A stretch of 64,000 bases of DNA from the NCBI RefSeq assembly GCF_900100705.1, contig NZ_FNCH01000024.1:1-64000 (forward strand). The letters are read 5' to 3'. This document shows, piece after piece, positions 35,013 through 42,832 of this stretch; position 1 is the first letter of the stretch, and each line of letters opens with the position of its first letter. The notes below the pieces were generated by a model, which ran no database searches, was not told where the DNA came from, and worked only from the letters and a program-made list of their open reading frames with translations. Both the position numbers and the translations under genes were made by a program. Source of the stretch: Pedobacter terrae (GTDB lineage Bacteria; Bacteroidota; Bacteroidia; Sphingobacteriales; Sphingobacteriaceae).

Positions 35013-35933
35013 ATGCAGGGATTAGTTATTAAATCTACAGGGAGCTGGTATAGTGTTTTGGCCGATAATGGTGAACGCTATGATTGCCGGATTGTGGGCA
35101 AATTCAGGATTAAAGGACTTAAAACCACCAACCCGATTGCAGTTGGCGACAAGGTGAAATTTGACCTGGAAAAGGATAGTAATCAGGGTTTGATCAACGA
35201 AATGTTACCCCGTAAAAATTACATAATCCGCAAATCGATCAACCTGAGTAAACAGGCGCAAATTTTGGCTGCTAATTTAGATATGGCCATGCTGGTGGTT
35301 ACACTCGCTTCCCCTCGTACCTCTTTAGGTTTTATAGATCGCTTTTTGGTTACTGCAGAAGCCTATGATGTACCAGCTGTGTTGGCGTTTAATAAACTCG
35401 ATCTATTTAGCAAAGAAGGTTTGGAAATTCTGCAGGAATTTAAAGATATCTATGAAAATATCGGCTACCCCTGTTATGAAGTTTCCGCTTTAAAAGGCAT
35501 TAATATTCCGGTAATTCAGGAATTGATTACTGATAAAATTACCTTGATATCGGGTCACTCAGGAGTAGGGAAATCTAGTTTGATCAATGCATTAATGCCT
35601 GACCGGGATTTGAGGACAGGCGAGGTTTCTGACTGGAGCGATAAAGGACAACATACCACTACGTTTGCCGAAATGTTCGAACTGCCGCAGGGAGGTTTTA
35701 TTGTAGATTCTCCGGGAATCAGGGAACTTGGTGTAATCGACATTGAAAAAGAAGAATTGGGACATTTTTTTAGAGAAATCTTTAAAACTTCTCACAATTG
35801 CCGCTTTAACAATTGCAGGCATATTAATGAACCAGGCTGTGCGGTTATTGAAGCCGTAAATGAAGGTGAAATTGCAGTTTCGAGATATGAAAGTTACCTG
35901 AGCATTTACCACGGGAATGATACGCGACATTAG
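35013..35933 (+). CDS. rsgA: Ribosome small subunit-dependent GTPase A
   Basis: A 306-residue circularly permuted GTPase that checks late 30S assembly. An OB-fold domain (GLVIKSTGSWYSVLADNGER) comes first, then the GTPase in permuted order, NKLD (G4) before GHSGVGKSSLINAL (G1, from Gly181) and DSPGIREL (G3). The C-terminal zinc knuckle is NCRFNNCRHINEPGCAVIEA. Divergent from fumC. A repeat element begins right at its stop. Confidence 0.96.
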   Translation: MQGLVIKSTGSWYSVLADNGERYDCRIVGKFRIKGLKTTNPIAVGDKVKFDLEKDSNQGLINEMLPRKNYIIRKSINLSKQAQILAANLDMAMLVVTLASPRTSLGFIDRFLVTAEAYDVPAVLAFNKLDLFSKEGLEILQEFKDIYENIGYPCYEVSALKGINIPVIQELITDKITLISGHSGVGKSSLINALMPDRDLRTGEVSDWSDKGQHTTTFAEMFELPQGGFIVDSPGIRELGVIDIEKEELGHFFREIFKTSHNCRFNNCRHINEPGCAVIEAVNEGEIAVSRYESYLSIYHGNDTRH

Positions 35934-36034
35934 CCCCCAGCCCTTGAAGGGGAGTTGAATGAGAGGCTAAAATTGGAAATAAGATAATTTTAATAAATAA
36001 TATGGAGATGTCCCCTTTAGGGGATTTAGGGGTT
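35932..36034. repeat. CCCCTTTAGGGG-type inverted repeat element
   Basis: AGCCCCCAGCCCTTGAAGGG then GAG at the left is inverted imperfectly as GTCCCCTTTAGGGGATTTAG then GGGTT at the right. It spans the entire rsgA-to-Smr gap and ends exactly at the ATG at 36035. A single arm of the same type lies directly before dnaG (46084-46106). Confidence 0.75.
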
Positions 36035-36988
36035 ATGAAATTTAAACTGGGAGATTTTGTGCGTTTTGTTGATGAAAAACGTGAAGGTTATGTAACTAAA
36101 ATTATTGATGCGCAAACTTTAGGTGTTACCGATGAAGATGGTTTCGAGATACCTGTTTCGGTGAGTAATTTAACCTCTGTGCATGGTCATGGTGTAGTTG
36201 CTGAAGAATTGGATGCGCCTAAACCCATTCAGGTGAATATTCCAAGCGTTAACAAAATCGAAAATGGTATTTATATAGCCGTTGCTACCGATGATAAGGC
36301 AGGTAATGTGGTGCATTTCCATCTCCAAAACCATTCTCCAAATATTTTATTGGTAAGCCTAACCACTGCGCGTAAAGGAAAATATGCGGGTGCTTTTCAT
36401 GGAATAATTGAATCTTACGGTTCTATTTTGGTTTATTCAGCTTCCTTGGCTGATCTTGACCTTTGGCCGGAATTTAATTTTCAGGTTTTGGTATTTAGCA
36501 AAGCTGATGTAAAACCTATTGATCCATTGGTGATCCATAAAAAGTTCAGGGCAAAAGATTTTAGTATCGAACAAAAAGAATTGCCTCAATTGAGAAATAA
36601 AGGTTGGTTGATCCGATTAGATGATCTTGTGCCGGTAACCATTGATGCGCAGAAATTAAAGGAAAGTTTCTTTAAGTCGTCAGAGGAAAAGAGAACAGTT
36701 GAAGCCCCCCAAAAAGAAATTGATCTGCACATCGAAAAACTAAGAGATGATCATCATTTTTTAGAAGCCGATGAAATGCTGCAGATACAGATTAATCATT
36801 TTCAAACGGCTATGGATGCTGCGGTTGTACATCATTTTGATAAAATTGTCTTCATTCACGGTTCGGGAAATGGTACTTTAAGAGATAAAATCCATAAACT
36901 GATCAGCAAAAACCCCCACGTAAAAACATATATGGATGCCAGAAAAGAAAAGTTTGGTTATGGGGCTACGGAAGTCGTTTTTAAATGA
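36035..36988 (+). CDS. DUF2027 and Smr domain protein
   Basis: A 317-residue protein. The N-terminus MKFKLGDFVRFVDEKREGYV is a KOW-like segment of the DUF2027 region. A central beta domain follows (HFHLQNHSPNILLVSLTTAR). The C-terminal Smr domain has EIDLHIEKLRDDH, KIVFIHGSGNGTLRDKIHKL and YGATEVVF. Smr domains bind or nick nucleic acids, and MutS2-like Smr acts on stalled ribosomes. The longer ATG at 36002 lies inside the repeat element and would add residues encoded by it, so I prefer 36035. Confidence 0.88.
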   Translation: MKFKLGDFVRFVDEKREGYVTKIIDAQTLGVTDEDGFEIPVSVSNLTSVHGHGVVAEELDAPKPIQVNIPSVNKIENGIYIAVATDDKAGNVVHFHLQNHSPNILLVSLTTARKGKYAGAFHGIIESYGSILVYSASLADLDLWPEFNFQVLVFSKADVKPIDPLVIHKKFRAKDFSIEQKELPQLRNKGWLIRLDDLVPVTIDAQKLKESFFKSSEEKRTVEAPQKEIDLHIEKLRDDHHFLEADEMLQIQINHFQTAMDAAVVHHFDKIVFIHGSGNGTLRDKIHKLISKNPHVKTYMDARKEKFGYGATEVVFK

Positions 36989-37036
36989 TGGAAGAGGGAA
37001 GATATAGGATGGAGGAGAATCTTTTGCATGCGATCC

Positions 37037-37062
37037 CTCATACTGAACTTGTTTCAGAATCT
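37037..37062. repeat. Half copy of TGAACTTGTTTCAG element
   Basis: CTCATACTGAACTTGTTTCA then GAATCT matches one arm of the elements at 18311 and 33333. No complete second arm follows, apart from AGATTC about 20 bases on. Confidence 0.5.
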
Positions 37063-37160
37063 AACCCGGTGAATTAAAGATTCTCCCTGCATTCAGAAGA
37101 CAGAAAGATTGAGGTACGCTTTTTGCAGCTATGTAATTTCTTTTTATAAAAGATTAAAAC

Positions 37161-37168
37161 TAGCTTTG
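37161..37168 (+). promoter_or_regulatory. Candidate -7 box before the small secreted protein
   Basis: TAGCTTTG matches TAnnTTTG and lies 9 bases before the ATG at 37178. No similar box was found between this small gene and secA, so one promoter may serve both. Confidence 0.45.
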
Positions 37169-37177
37169 CCGCAATTA

Positions 37178-37477
37178 ATGAAACACCTCGTTACCATATC
37201 ACTTGTCTTTTTTAGCTTAACACATTTGGCAAAAGCCGAACGTGTTGAGGGACTAAAGATATTAAACGAGTACTGTAGCGAGCATAACATTTGTGTAAAT
37301 GCGTGCGGCAAGACCTCTGTTCAGCTAAACGAAGACCGTAATCCTTATTTATTATCATACACCAAATTAGCCCTAATTGGAACGCAAGCTCCAATAAAAG
37401 TTGCTAAATACGTAAATGCAGACCAGGTAATTGCTGATTTAACCATCAGAAAAAAACCAAAGAACAATAGTCCCTAG
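37178..37477 (+). CDS. Small secreted protein upstream of secA
   Basis: A 99-residue protein, unknown family. MKHLVTISLVFFSLTHLAKA is a signal peptide with a clear A-x-A-like end. The mature part has three cysteines (YCSEHNICVNACGKTS) and ends RKKPKNNSP. I start at this ATG, not an in-frame start at 37109, because of the signal peptide and the -7 box 9 bases upstream. A stem-loop and secA follow after 135 bases. The arrangement recalls SecM-SecA, but no known arrest motif is visible and the likeness is only positional. Confidence 0.65.
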   Translation: MKHLVTISLVFFSLTHLAKAERVEGLKILNEYCSEHNICVNACGKTSVQLNEDRNPYLLSYTKLALIGTQAPIKVAKYVNADQVIADLTIRKKPKNNSP

Positions 37478-37520
37478 TTCTCTTTCTCTTTAAAAATCTT
37501 TTAAGATTTAAGCCCCAATA

Positions 37521-37570
37521 CACCAACAACTGTCAAACTGACTTAGCGCTGACAATGGCTTGGTTGTTGT
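37521..37570 (+). promoter_or_regulatory. Stem-loop in the secA leader
   Basis: CAACAAC and TGTCA on the left are inverted as TGACA and GTTGTTG on the right, giving a long two-part stem 43 bases before the secA start. A smaller hairpin (AAATCTT, TT, AAGATTT) is at 37494-37509. It has no T run after it, so a regulatory or processing role is likelier than termination. Confidence 0.4.
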
Positions 37571-37612
37571 AACACACCCATTTTTTAATAATAAAATACA
37601 ATTTAAAATATA

Positions 37613-40600
37613 ATGTTAGGATTTTTAGCGAAGATTTTCGGAAGTAAATCAGAAAGAGATATAAAGGCTATTCAGCCATTGGTTGTCAAAATTAACGAGC
37701 AATACAGTAAGCTGTCTGTATTAAGCAACGACGAATTACGTGGTAAAACCATAGAATTTAAAAGCAGGATTTCTGATTTCTTAACAGAGATTGATGGAAA
37801 AATTGCAGCTTTAAAAGCTGAAGCAGAGAGCGAAGAATTAGATCTTCACGAAAAAACAGCCATTTACGATCAGGTTGATATCTTAGGTAAAGATCGTGAT
37901 ACCGAACTGGAAAAAGTACTTTTGGAAATCCTTCCAGAAGCTTTTGCTGTAATTAAAGAAACTTCACGCCGTTTAAGCGAAAACGATTATCTAGAAGTTA
38001 CCGCAACCCAGTTTGATAGAGATTATGCTGCAAGAAAAAACAATGTTAAAATTGTTGGTGATAAAGCACAATGGGCTAATAAATGGGATGCTGCCGGAAC
38101 AGAGGTGGCCTGGAACATGGTACATTATGATGTACAGTTGATTGGTGGTATTGTATTGCATAGCGGTAAAATTGCCGAAATGGCTACTGGTGAAGGTAAA
38201 ACCCTGGTAAGTACCTTGCCGGCTTATTTGAATGCACTTGCTGGTCAAGGTGTACACATTGTAACGGTGAATGATTACCTGGCTCGTCGTGATAGTGAGT
38301 GGAACGGCCCCTTATTCGAATTCCATGGTTTAAGCGTTGATTGTATTGATAAACATGAGCCAAATTCTGAAGAAAGAAGAAAAGCTTATGCCGCAGATAT
38401 TACTTACGGAACCAATAATGAGTTCGGTTTCGATTACCTGCGTGACAATATGTCGCAAACACCAGATCAATTGGTACAGCGCAAACTGCATTTTGCAATG
38501 GTGGATGAGGTCGATTCGGTTTTAATTGATGATGCCCGTACCCCTTTAATTATTTCTGGTCCGATTCCACGTGGCGATGAGCATGAGTTTTATGAGTTAA
38601 AACCACGTATTGAGCGCTTGGTTAATGAACAAAAAGCTTATGTAACACAAGCATTAAACGAGGCTAAAAAATTAATTAATGCAGGCAACAGCGGAACCGA
38701 AGAAGGAGAAGGTGGTTTAGCCTTATTGCGTGCATACCGTGGTTTGCCAAAAAACAAAGCTTTAATTAAATTTTTAAGTGAAACCGGTATTCGTGGTTTG
38801 TTGTTAAAAACTGAAAACCACTACATGGCAGATCAATCTAAGAATATGCCAAAGGTAGATTCTGAATTGTATTTCTATATCGATGAGAAGAATAATCAGG
38901 TTGAATTAACTGAAAAAGGTATTGAACTGATTACCCAATCGGGTGAAGATCCTCATTTCTTCGTACTGCCAGATGTAGGTACTGAGATTGCAGAGCTTGA
39001 AAAATCTGATCTTCCTTTAGAAGAAAAGGTTGTGCAGAAAGATGCTTTAATGCGCGATTACTCTGTTAAAGCAGAACGCATTCACTCGGTTAACCAATTA
39101 TTAAAAGCATATACCTTATTTGAAATTGATGTGGAATACATCATCGATGAAGGAAAAATCAAAATTGTTGATGAGCAAACAGGTCGTATTATGGATGGCC
39201 GCCGTTACTCTGATGGTTTACACCAGGCAATTGAGGCTAAGGAAAATGTAAAGGTTGAAGATGCGACCCAAACTTATGCAACCGTAACCTTACAGAACTA
39301 TTTCCGTATGTACCACAAACTTTGCGGTATGACGGGTACTGCAACTACAGAAGCTGGCGAGTTTTGGTCGATCTATAAATTGGATGTCGTAGAAATTCCA
39401 ACCAATAGAAATATTTCGAGGATTGATGAGCAGGATTACGTTTACCGTACCGTTCGTGAGAAATATAATGCTGTCGCTGCAGAAATACAATACCTGGTTT
39501 TCCCTTATTCTCATTACGAGACAGAATATGAAACAGATAAAGAAGGTAATGTAAAACAGAAAGACGGTAAACCGGTTGTTAAATACGATCAAACAGGTAG
39601 AGCTGTACCTAAATTGGATGCTAAAGGGGCGTTAATTCCTGCAGTTAATCCAGAAACAGGACAGTTGGAGCCAAAAGCTGGCCGTCCGGTACTGGTGGGT
39701 ACCACATCTGTAGAGATTTCTGAGTTATTAAGCCGTATGCTTAAACTCCGCGGTATCAAACATAATGTATTGAACGCTAAAATGCACCAGAGAGAGGCCG
39801 ATATCGTTGCCGAAGCTGGTCAGGCAGGAACAGTAACCATTGCAACCAATATGGCCGGTCGTGGTACCGATATTAAACTGGGTGCAGGTGTTAAAGAAGC
39901 TGGTGGTTTAGCTATTGTAGGTACCGAGCGTCACGAATCACGTCGTGTAGATAGACAGTTACGTGGTCGTGCAGGTCGCCAGGGTGATCCGGGCTCTTCA
40001 CAGTTCTTCGTTTCATTGGAAGATAATTTAATGCGTTTATTTGGTTCAGAGCGTATTTCTAGTATCATGGTGCGTATGGGTATCGAAGACGGTGAGGTGA
40101 TCCAGCACTCTATGATCACCAAATCTATCGAGCGTGCACAGAAAAAAGTAGAAGAAAACAACTTTGGTATCCGTAAACGTTTATTGGAGTACGATGATGT
40201 GATGAACTCGCAACGTACCGTAATTTATGCTAAACGTAAAAATGCTTTATTTGGCGAACGTTTAGATGTGGATATGAACAATATGGTTTTCGATGTTGCT
40301 GAAGATATCGTGAGCGAATATAAACAAGAAGCAAATTACGACGGATTTAAACTGGAAGTAATTAAAAACTTCTCTTTAGATACGGAGATCACCGAAAAAG
40401 AATTCTCTTCAACCAGTATTCCTCAGTTAACAGAAAAGTTATTTGAAGAAGCAGAGGCATTTTATGCACGTAAATCAGAAGCCATTATTCAGCAATCACT
40501 GCCCGTATTAACCCAGGTGTACGAAGAGCGCGGAGAGCATATCGAACAGATTGTGGTTCCGTTTACTGATGGCATCCGCGGTATTCAGGTAGCTGTTGAT

Positions 40601-41089
40601 TTAAAGAAAGCTATTGATAATAAAGGAAAAGAGGTGGTTCGTTCATTCGAAAAAACCATCGTTCTAGCTTTAATTGATGATAGCTGGAAAGAGCATTTAC
40701 GCGAAATGGACGATTTGAAGCAATCGGTACAAAATGCGGTTTACGAGCAAAAAGATCCGTTGGTAATTTATAAAATGGAAGCTTTCAACTTATTTAAAAA
40801 CATGCTTAACGCAGTGAATAAAGAAGTAGTGAGTTTCTTATATAAAGGTGGTATCCCGGTACAACAAGAACCAGATCAGGTAAGAGAAGCACCGGCTCCG
40901 GTTAAACAGCCAAAGCTGCAAACTACTAAACAAGAGTTTGGTAGGGAAGAGCCAGGAATTGAGTTTGGCGATACACGTGAAGCTGTTCCGCTACAACCTA
41001 TCCGCAAGGAAGCAACGGTTGGTAGAAACGAACCTTGCCCATGCGGTAGCGGTAAAAAATACAAAAACTGTCACGGAGCTAATTTATAA
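37613..41089 (+). CDS. secA: Preprotein translocase ATPase SecA
   Basis: A 1158-residue motor of the Sec pathway, of the long Bacteroidota form. Walker A is in MATGEGKTLVSTLPAYLNAL (Lys196), the DEAD-like motif is MVDEVDSVLIDDARTPLIIS, and the second nucleotide fold shows ATNMAGRGTDIKLG and QLRGRAGRQGDPGSSQF. Insertions relative to E. coli SecA lie at about residues 340-410 and 640-695. The C-terminal SEC-C zinc motif is VGRNEPCPCGSGKKYKNCHG. It is followed by a strong terminator. Confidence 0.98.
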   Translation: MLGFLAKIFGSKSERDIKAIQPLVVKINEQYSKLSVLSNDELRGKTIEFKSRISDFLTEIDGKIAALKAEAESEELDLHEKTAIYDQVDILGKDRDTELEKVLLEILPEAFAVIKETSRRLSENDYLEVTATQFDRDYAARKNNVKIVGDKAQWANKWDAAGTEVAWNMVHYDVQLIGGIVLHSGKIAEMATGEGKTLVSTLPAYLNALAGQGVHIVTVNDYLARRDSEWNGPLFEFHGLSVDCIDKHEPNSEERRKAYAADITYGTNNEFGFDYLRDNMSQTPDQLVQRKLHFAMVDEVDSVLIDDARTPLIISGPIPRGDEHEFYELKPRIERLVNEQKAYVTQALNEAKKLINAGNSGTEEGEGGLALLRAYRGLPKNKALIKFLSETGIRGLLLKTENHYMADQSKNMPKVDSELYFYIDEKNNQVELTEKGIELITQSGEDPHFFVLPDVGTEIAELEKSDLPLEEKVVQKDALMRDYSVKAERIHSVNQLLKAYTLFEIDVEYIIDEGKIKIVDEQTGRIMDGRRYSDGLHQAIEAKENVKVEDATQTYATVTLQNYFRMYHKLCGMTGTATTEAGEFWSIYKLDVVEIPTNRNISRIDEQDYVYRTVREKYNAVAAEIQYLVFPYSHYETEYETDKEGNVKQKDGKPVVKYDQTGRAVPKLDAKGALIPAVNPETGQLEPKAGRPVLVGTTSVEISELLSRMLKLRGIKHNVLNAKMHQREADIVAEAGQAGTVTIATNMAGRGTDIKLGAGVKEAGGLAIVGTERHESRRVDRQLRGRAGRQGDPGSSQFFVSLEDNLMRLFGSERISSIMVRMGIEDGEVIQHSMITKSIERAQKKVEENNFGIRKRLLEYDDVMNSQRTVIYAKRKNALFGERLDVDMNNMVFDVAEDIVSEYKQEANYDGFKLEVIKNFSLDTEITEKEFSSTSIPQLTEKLFEEAEAFYARKSEAIIQQSLPVLTQVYEERGEHIEQIVVPFTDGIRGIQVAVDLKKAIDNKGKEVVRSFEKTIVLALIDDSWKEHLREMDDLKQSVQNAVYEQKDPLVIYKMEAFNLFKNMLNAVNKEVVSFLYKGGIPVQQEPDQVREAPAPVKQPKLQTTKQEFGREEPGIEFGDTREAVPLQPIRKEATVGRNEPCPCGSGKKYKNCHGANL

Positions 41090-41111
41090 TCAAGATCTAC
41101 AGTGTTTTACT

Positions 41112-41140
41112 AAGCCTCAACAAATGTTGAGGCTTTTTTT
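41112..41140 (+). terminator. Rho-independent terminator of secA
   Basis: AAGCCTCAAC, loop AAAT, GTTGAGGCTT and a T run: a perfect 10-bp stem 22 bases after the stop. Confidence 0.92.
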
Positions 41141-41292
41141 GTAACTAAATTTTTAATTCTCAAATTAACAGTTATATTTATGGACGGTCAATTTGAAATT
41201 GGTAGGCAATTTTTTACTGATCAATAAACTTAAAAATGGAGTCCGGCAACCATTAAAAACGGGGCGTAACCGAAAGGCCATAAGAGTAGGAA

Positions 41293-41305
41293 ACACACAC
41301 ACACA
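41293..41305 (+). repeat. AC dinucleotide repeat in a leader
   Basis: ACACACACACACA lies 10 bases before the lipoprotein start, where a ribosome-binding site would be. Confidence 0.6.
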
Positions 41306-41315
41306 AAACACACAA

Positions 41316-41693
41316 ATGAAAAGAGTTTTAAACATTGCCGCTGTTTCAGCGACACTGCTGCTATCTAGCTGCGCCACTATTTTTACGGGTACAAAACAAA
41401 CCGTTCAAATCAATTCCAATCCTCCAGCCGCTACCATCGAAGTAGACGGCATTAAAGCAGGCGTTACACCAATGGCTGTATCCTTAAAAAAAGGATTTAC
41501 CGGACAAACCATCAGTTTAAAATTGGATGGTTACGAAACCAAAACATTCCAACCGGAAACCACATTTAATGCAGTATCTGTGGTAAATTTTCTATTTCTA
41601 CCAGGTTTTATTATTGATGCTGCTACAGGTGCAATGATGAAATACGACCCAAAAGTTTACGAATTTACGTTAGAACCTAAGAAAGCGAATTAA
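41316..41693 (+). CDS. PEGA-domain lipoprotein
   Basis: A 125-residue lipoprotein. MKRVLNIAAVSATLLLSSCA is a lipoprotein signal (Cys19). The mature part has a PEGA-like beta domain: VQINSNPPAATIEVDGIKAG, TPMAVSLKKG and ISLKLDGYETKTF. A hydrophobic stretch (VSVVNFLFLPGFIIDAATGA) follows. A longer in-frame reading from 41193 lacks a signal peptide at its start and is rejected. An (AC)6 run lies just before the ATG. Function unknown; PEGA domains are common in surface proteins. Confidence 0.8.
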   Translation: MKRVLNIAAVSATLLLSSCATIFTGTKQTVQINSNPPAATIEVDGIKAGVTPMAVSLKKGFTGQTISLKLDGYETKTFQPETTFNAVSVVNFLFLPGFIIDAATGAMMKYDPKVYEFTLEPKKAN

Positions 41694-41722
41694 TCAATTG
41701 CCTAATGGTCATAATTCTTAAG

Positions 41723-41753
41723 GCCAGATTTCCGTAAGGAATCTGGCTTTTTA
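41723..41753 (+). terminator. Terminator of the PEGA lipoprotein gene
   Basis: GCCAGATTTCC and GGAATCTGGC pair around GTAA (one bulge), followed by TTTTT. Confidence 0.85.
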
Positions 41754-41773
41754 CATGCTGACGTCTTTACGTC

Positions 41774-41802
41774 TTGACATCAATATATATATAGTATTTT
41801 TG
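41774..41802 (+). promoter_or_regulatory. Candidate promoter, nearly leaderless transcript
   Basis: TTG (41774-41776) and TATTTTTG (41795-41802) are 18 bases apart, fitting the Bacteroidota -33/-7 pattern. The ATG at 41806 follows so closely that the transcript would be almost leaderless. Confidence 0.5.
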
Positions 41803-41805
41803 AGT

Positions 41806-42018
41806 ATGAGAACTATAACATTGGATATTTTAAATGACAAAGCATTAGATCTTTTAAGAGATTTGGAGTTACTTAAAGTCATTCGTTTGAGAAAAGATTC
41901 TAGTGCTCAGGATATCTCCATTAACGATCTGATTTCAAAATATAAGGGCTCAATGCAAAAACAACCAATCTCGGATGTAGATGATCAGTTAAATAGTATT
42001 AGAAACGAATGGGAATAA
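41806..42018 (+). CDS. Small antitoxin-like protein
   Basis: A 70-residue protein, MRTITLDILNDKALDLLRDL then ELLKVIRLRKDS, with an acidic C-terminal part ending IRNEWE. The short beta start followed by helices resembles orphan antitoxin-like proteins frequent in Bacteroidota. No toxin gene follows: the next 370 bases contain only repeats. The start at 41755 would read through the promoter and is rejected. Function unknown. Confidence 0.6.
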   Translation: MRTITLDILNDKALDLLRDLELLKVIRLRKDSSAQDISINDLISKYKGSMQKQPISDVDDQLNSIRNEWE

Positions 42019-42044
42019 ATACCTCCAATTTTTTATAAACCGGT

Positions 42045-42130
42045 CGTCATCTCGACTGAAGTGTAACGAAATGGAGAGATCTATTTCGAGACAGATTTCT
42101 CGGCTAAATTGCACTCCGCTCGAAATGACG
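42045..42130. repeat. CGTCATTTCGA-type palindromic element
   Basis: CGTCATCTCGACTGAAGTG at the left is inverted as CACTCCGCTCGAAATGACG at the right; ATGGAGAGATCT and AGATTTCTC-type text inside repeats the inner arms of the copy at 4210. Confidence 0.7.
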
Positions 42131-42298
42131 TTACGAGGAGACTCTAGCTAAAAATGAATAATTGTAGCCTGTCACCCCAAATTCTTTTTACAGAACTGAA
42201 CCCCTGTAATAACTATTTTATTAAAAAAGCATAAATTTTTGAGTTTCGGAATTTTTAAGATTTTCTCCCAAATCATAACCATTTGCTTAACCCATAAA

Positions 42299-42330
42299 GA
42301 ATGCCGATTTTTGCAACGATTTCGGCATTC
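42299..42330. repeat. Perfect 9-bp stem hairpin
   Basis: GAATGCCGA (42299-42307) and TCGGCATTC (42322-42330) around a 14-base loop. It lies about 60 bases before the SPOR protein start and could be a leader structure or an upstream terminator, although no T run follows. Confidence 0.55.
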
Positions 42331-42388
42331 TTGTTGTTAAGAAGATGGAGAAGATACATCCGCTTATCAAATGCCAATTATTTTGCCC

Positions 42389-42832
42389 ATGAAAACAACA
42401 TTAACTTTTATATCCTGCCTGCTTCTTACTATAACTGCTTTTGCACAGAAAGGCGAAGTAACTGTTATAAAAGACCCTTTAATAGATAGTTTAATTGCCA
42501 AGCGGCTGGAGGTTTACAAATCTTCAGGTGAGGTAAAACCAGGCAAGCCGATTGTTTCATCCTACGGTTACCGCGTACAGATTTTTTATGGCTCAGACCG
42601 GCGCGAGGTTTTTAACCAACAGGCACGTTTTAAAGGAATGTATCCTCAGTTAAATACTTACCTTACTTATAAAGAGCCCAACTATTATGTTCGTGTGGGC
42701 GATTTTAGGAGCCGATTAGAGGCTCAGCGCCTGATTAACGAACTCCGACCAACCTTCCCTACACTTTTTATTTTTAGGGAAAAAATAAATGCACCAACTT
42801 TAGATACCACAACAACCAATGATCAAAAATAA
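42389..42832 (+). CDS. SPOR domain-containing protein
   Basis: A 147-residue exported protein. MKTTLTFISCLLLTITAFAQ is a signal peptide. The C-terminal SPOR domain is YGYRVQIFYGSDRREVFNQQ, YVRVGDFRSRLEAQRLINEL and TLFIFREKIN. SPOR domains bind denuded peptidoglycan strands, often at the division site. Its end overlaps the next gene by 14 bases, so the two are translationally coupled. Confidence 0.9.
   Translation: MKTTLTFISCLLLTITAFAQKGEVTVIKDPLIDSLIAKRLEVYKSSGEVKPGKPIVSSYGYRVQIFYGSDRREVFNQQARFKGMYPQLNTYLTYKEPNYYVRVGDFRSRLEAQRLINELRPTFPTLFIFREKINAPTLDTTTTNDQK

Larger units (their letters stand above)
42019..42388. other. Gene-free interval with two repeat structures
   Basis: No gene recognised in these 370 bases. 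The interval holds a CGTCATTTCGA-type element (42045-42130) and a hairpin (42299-42330); the AT-rich rest shows nothing I can name. Confidence 0.6.

Noticed and set aside
41806..42388. Complete toxin-antitoxin operon
   Set aside because: No second small gene follows the antitoxin-like gene, and the next 370 bases have only repeats.
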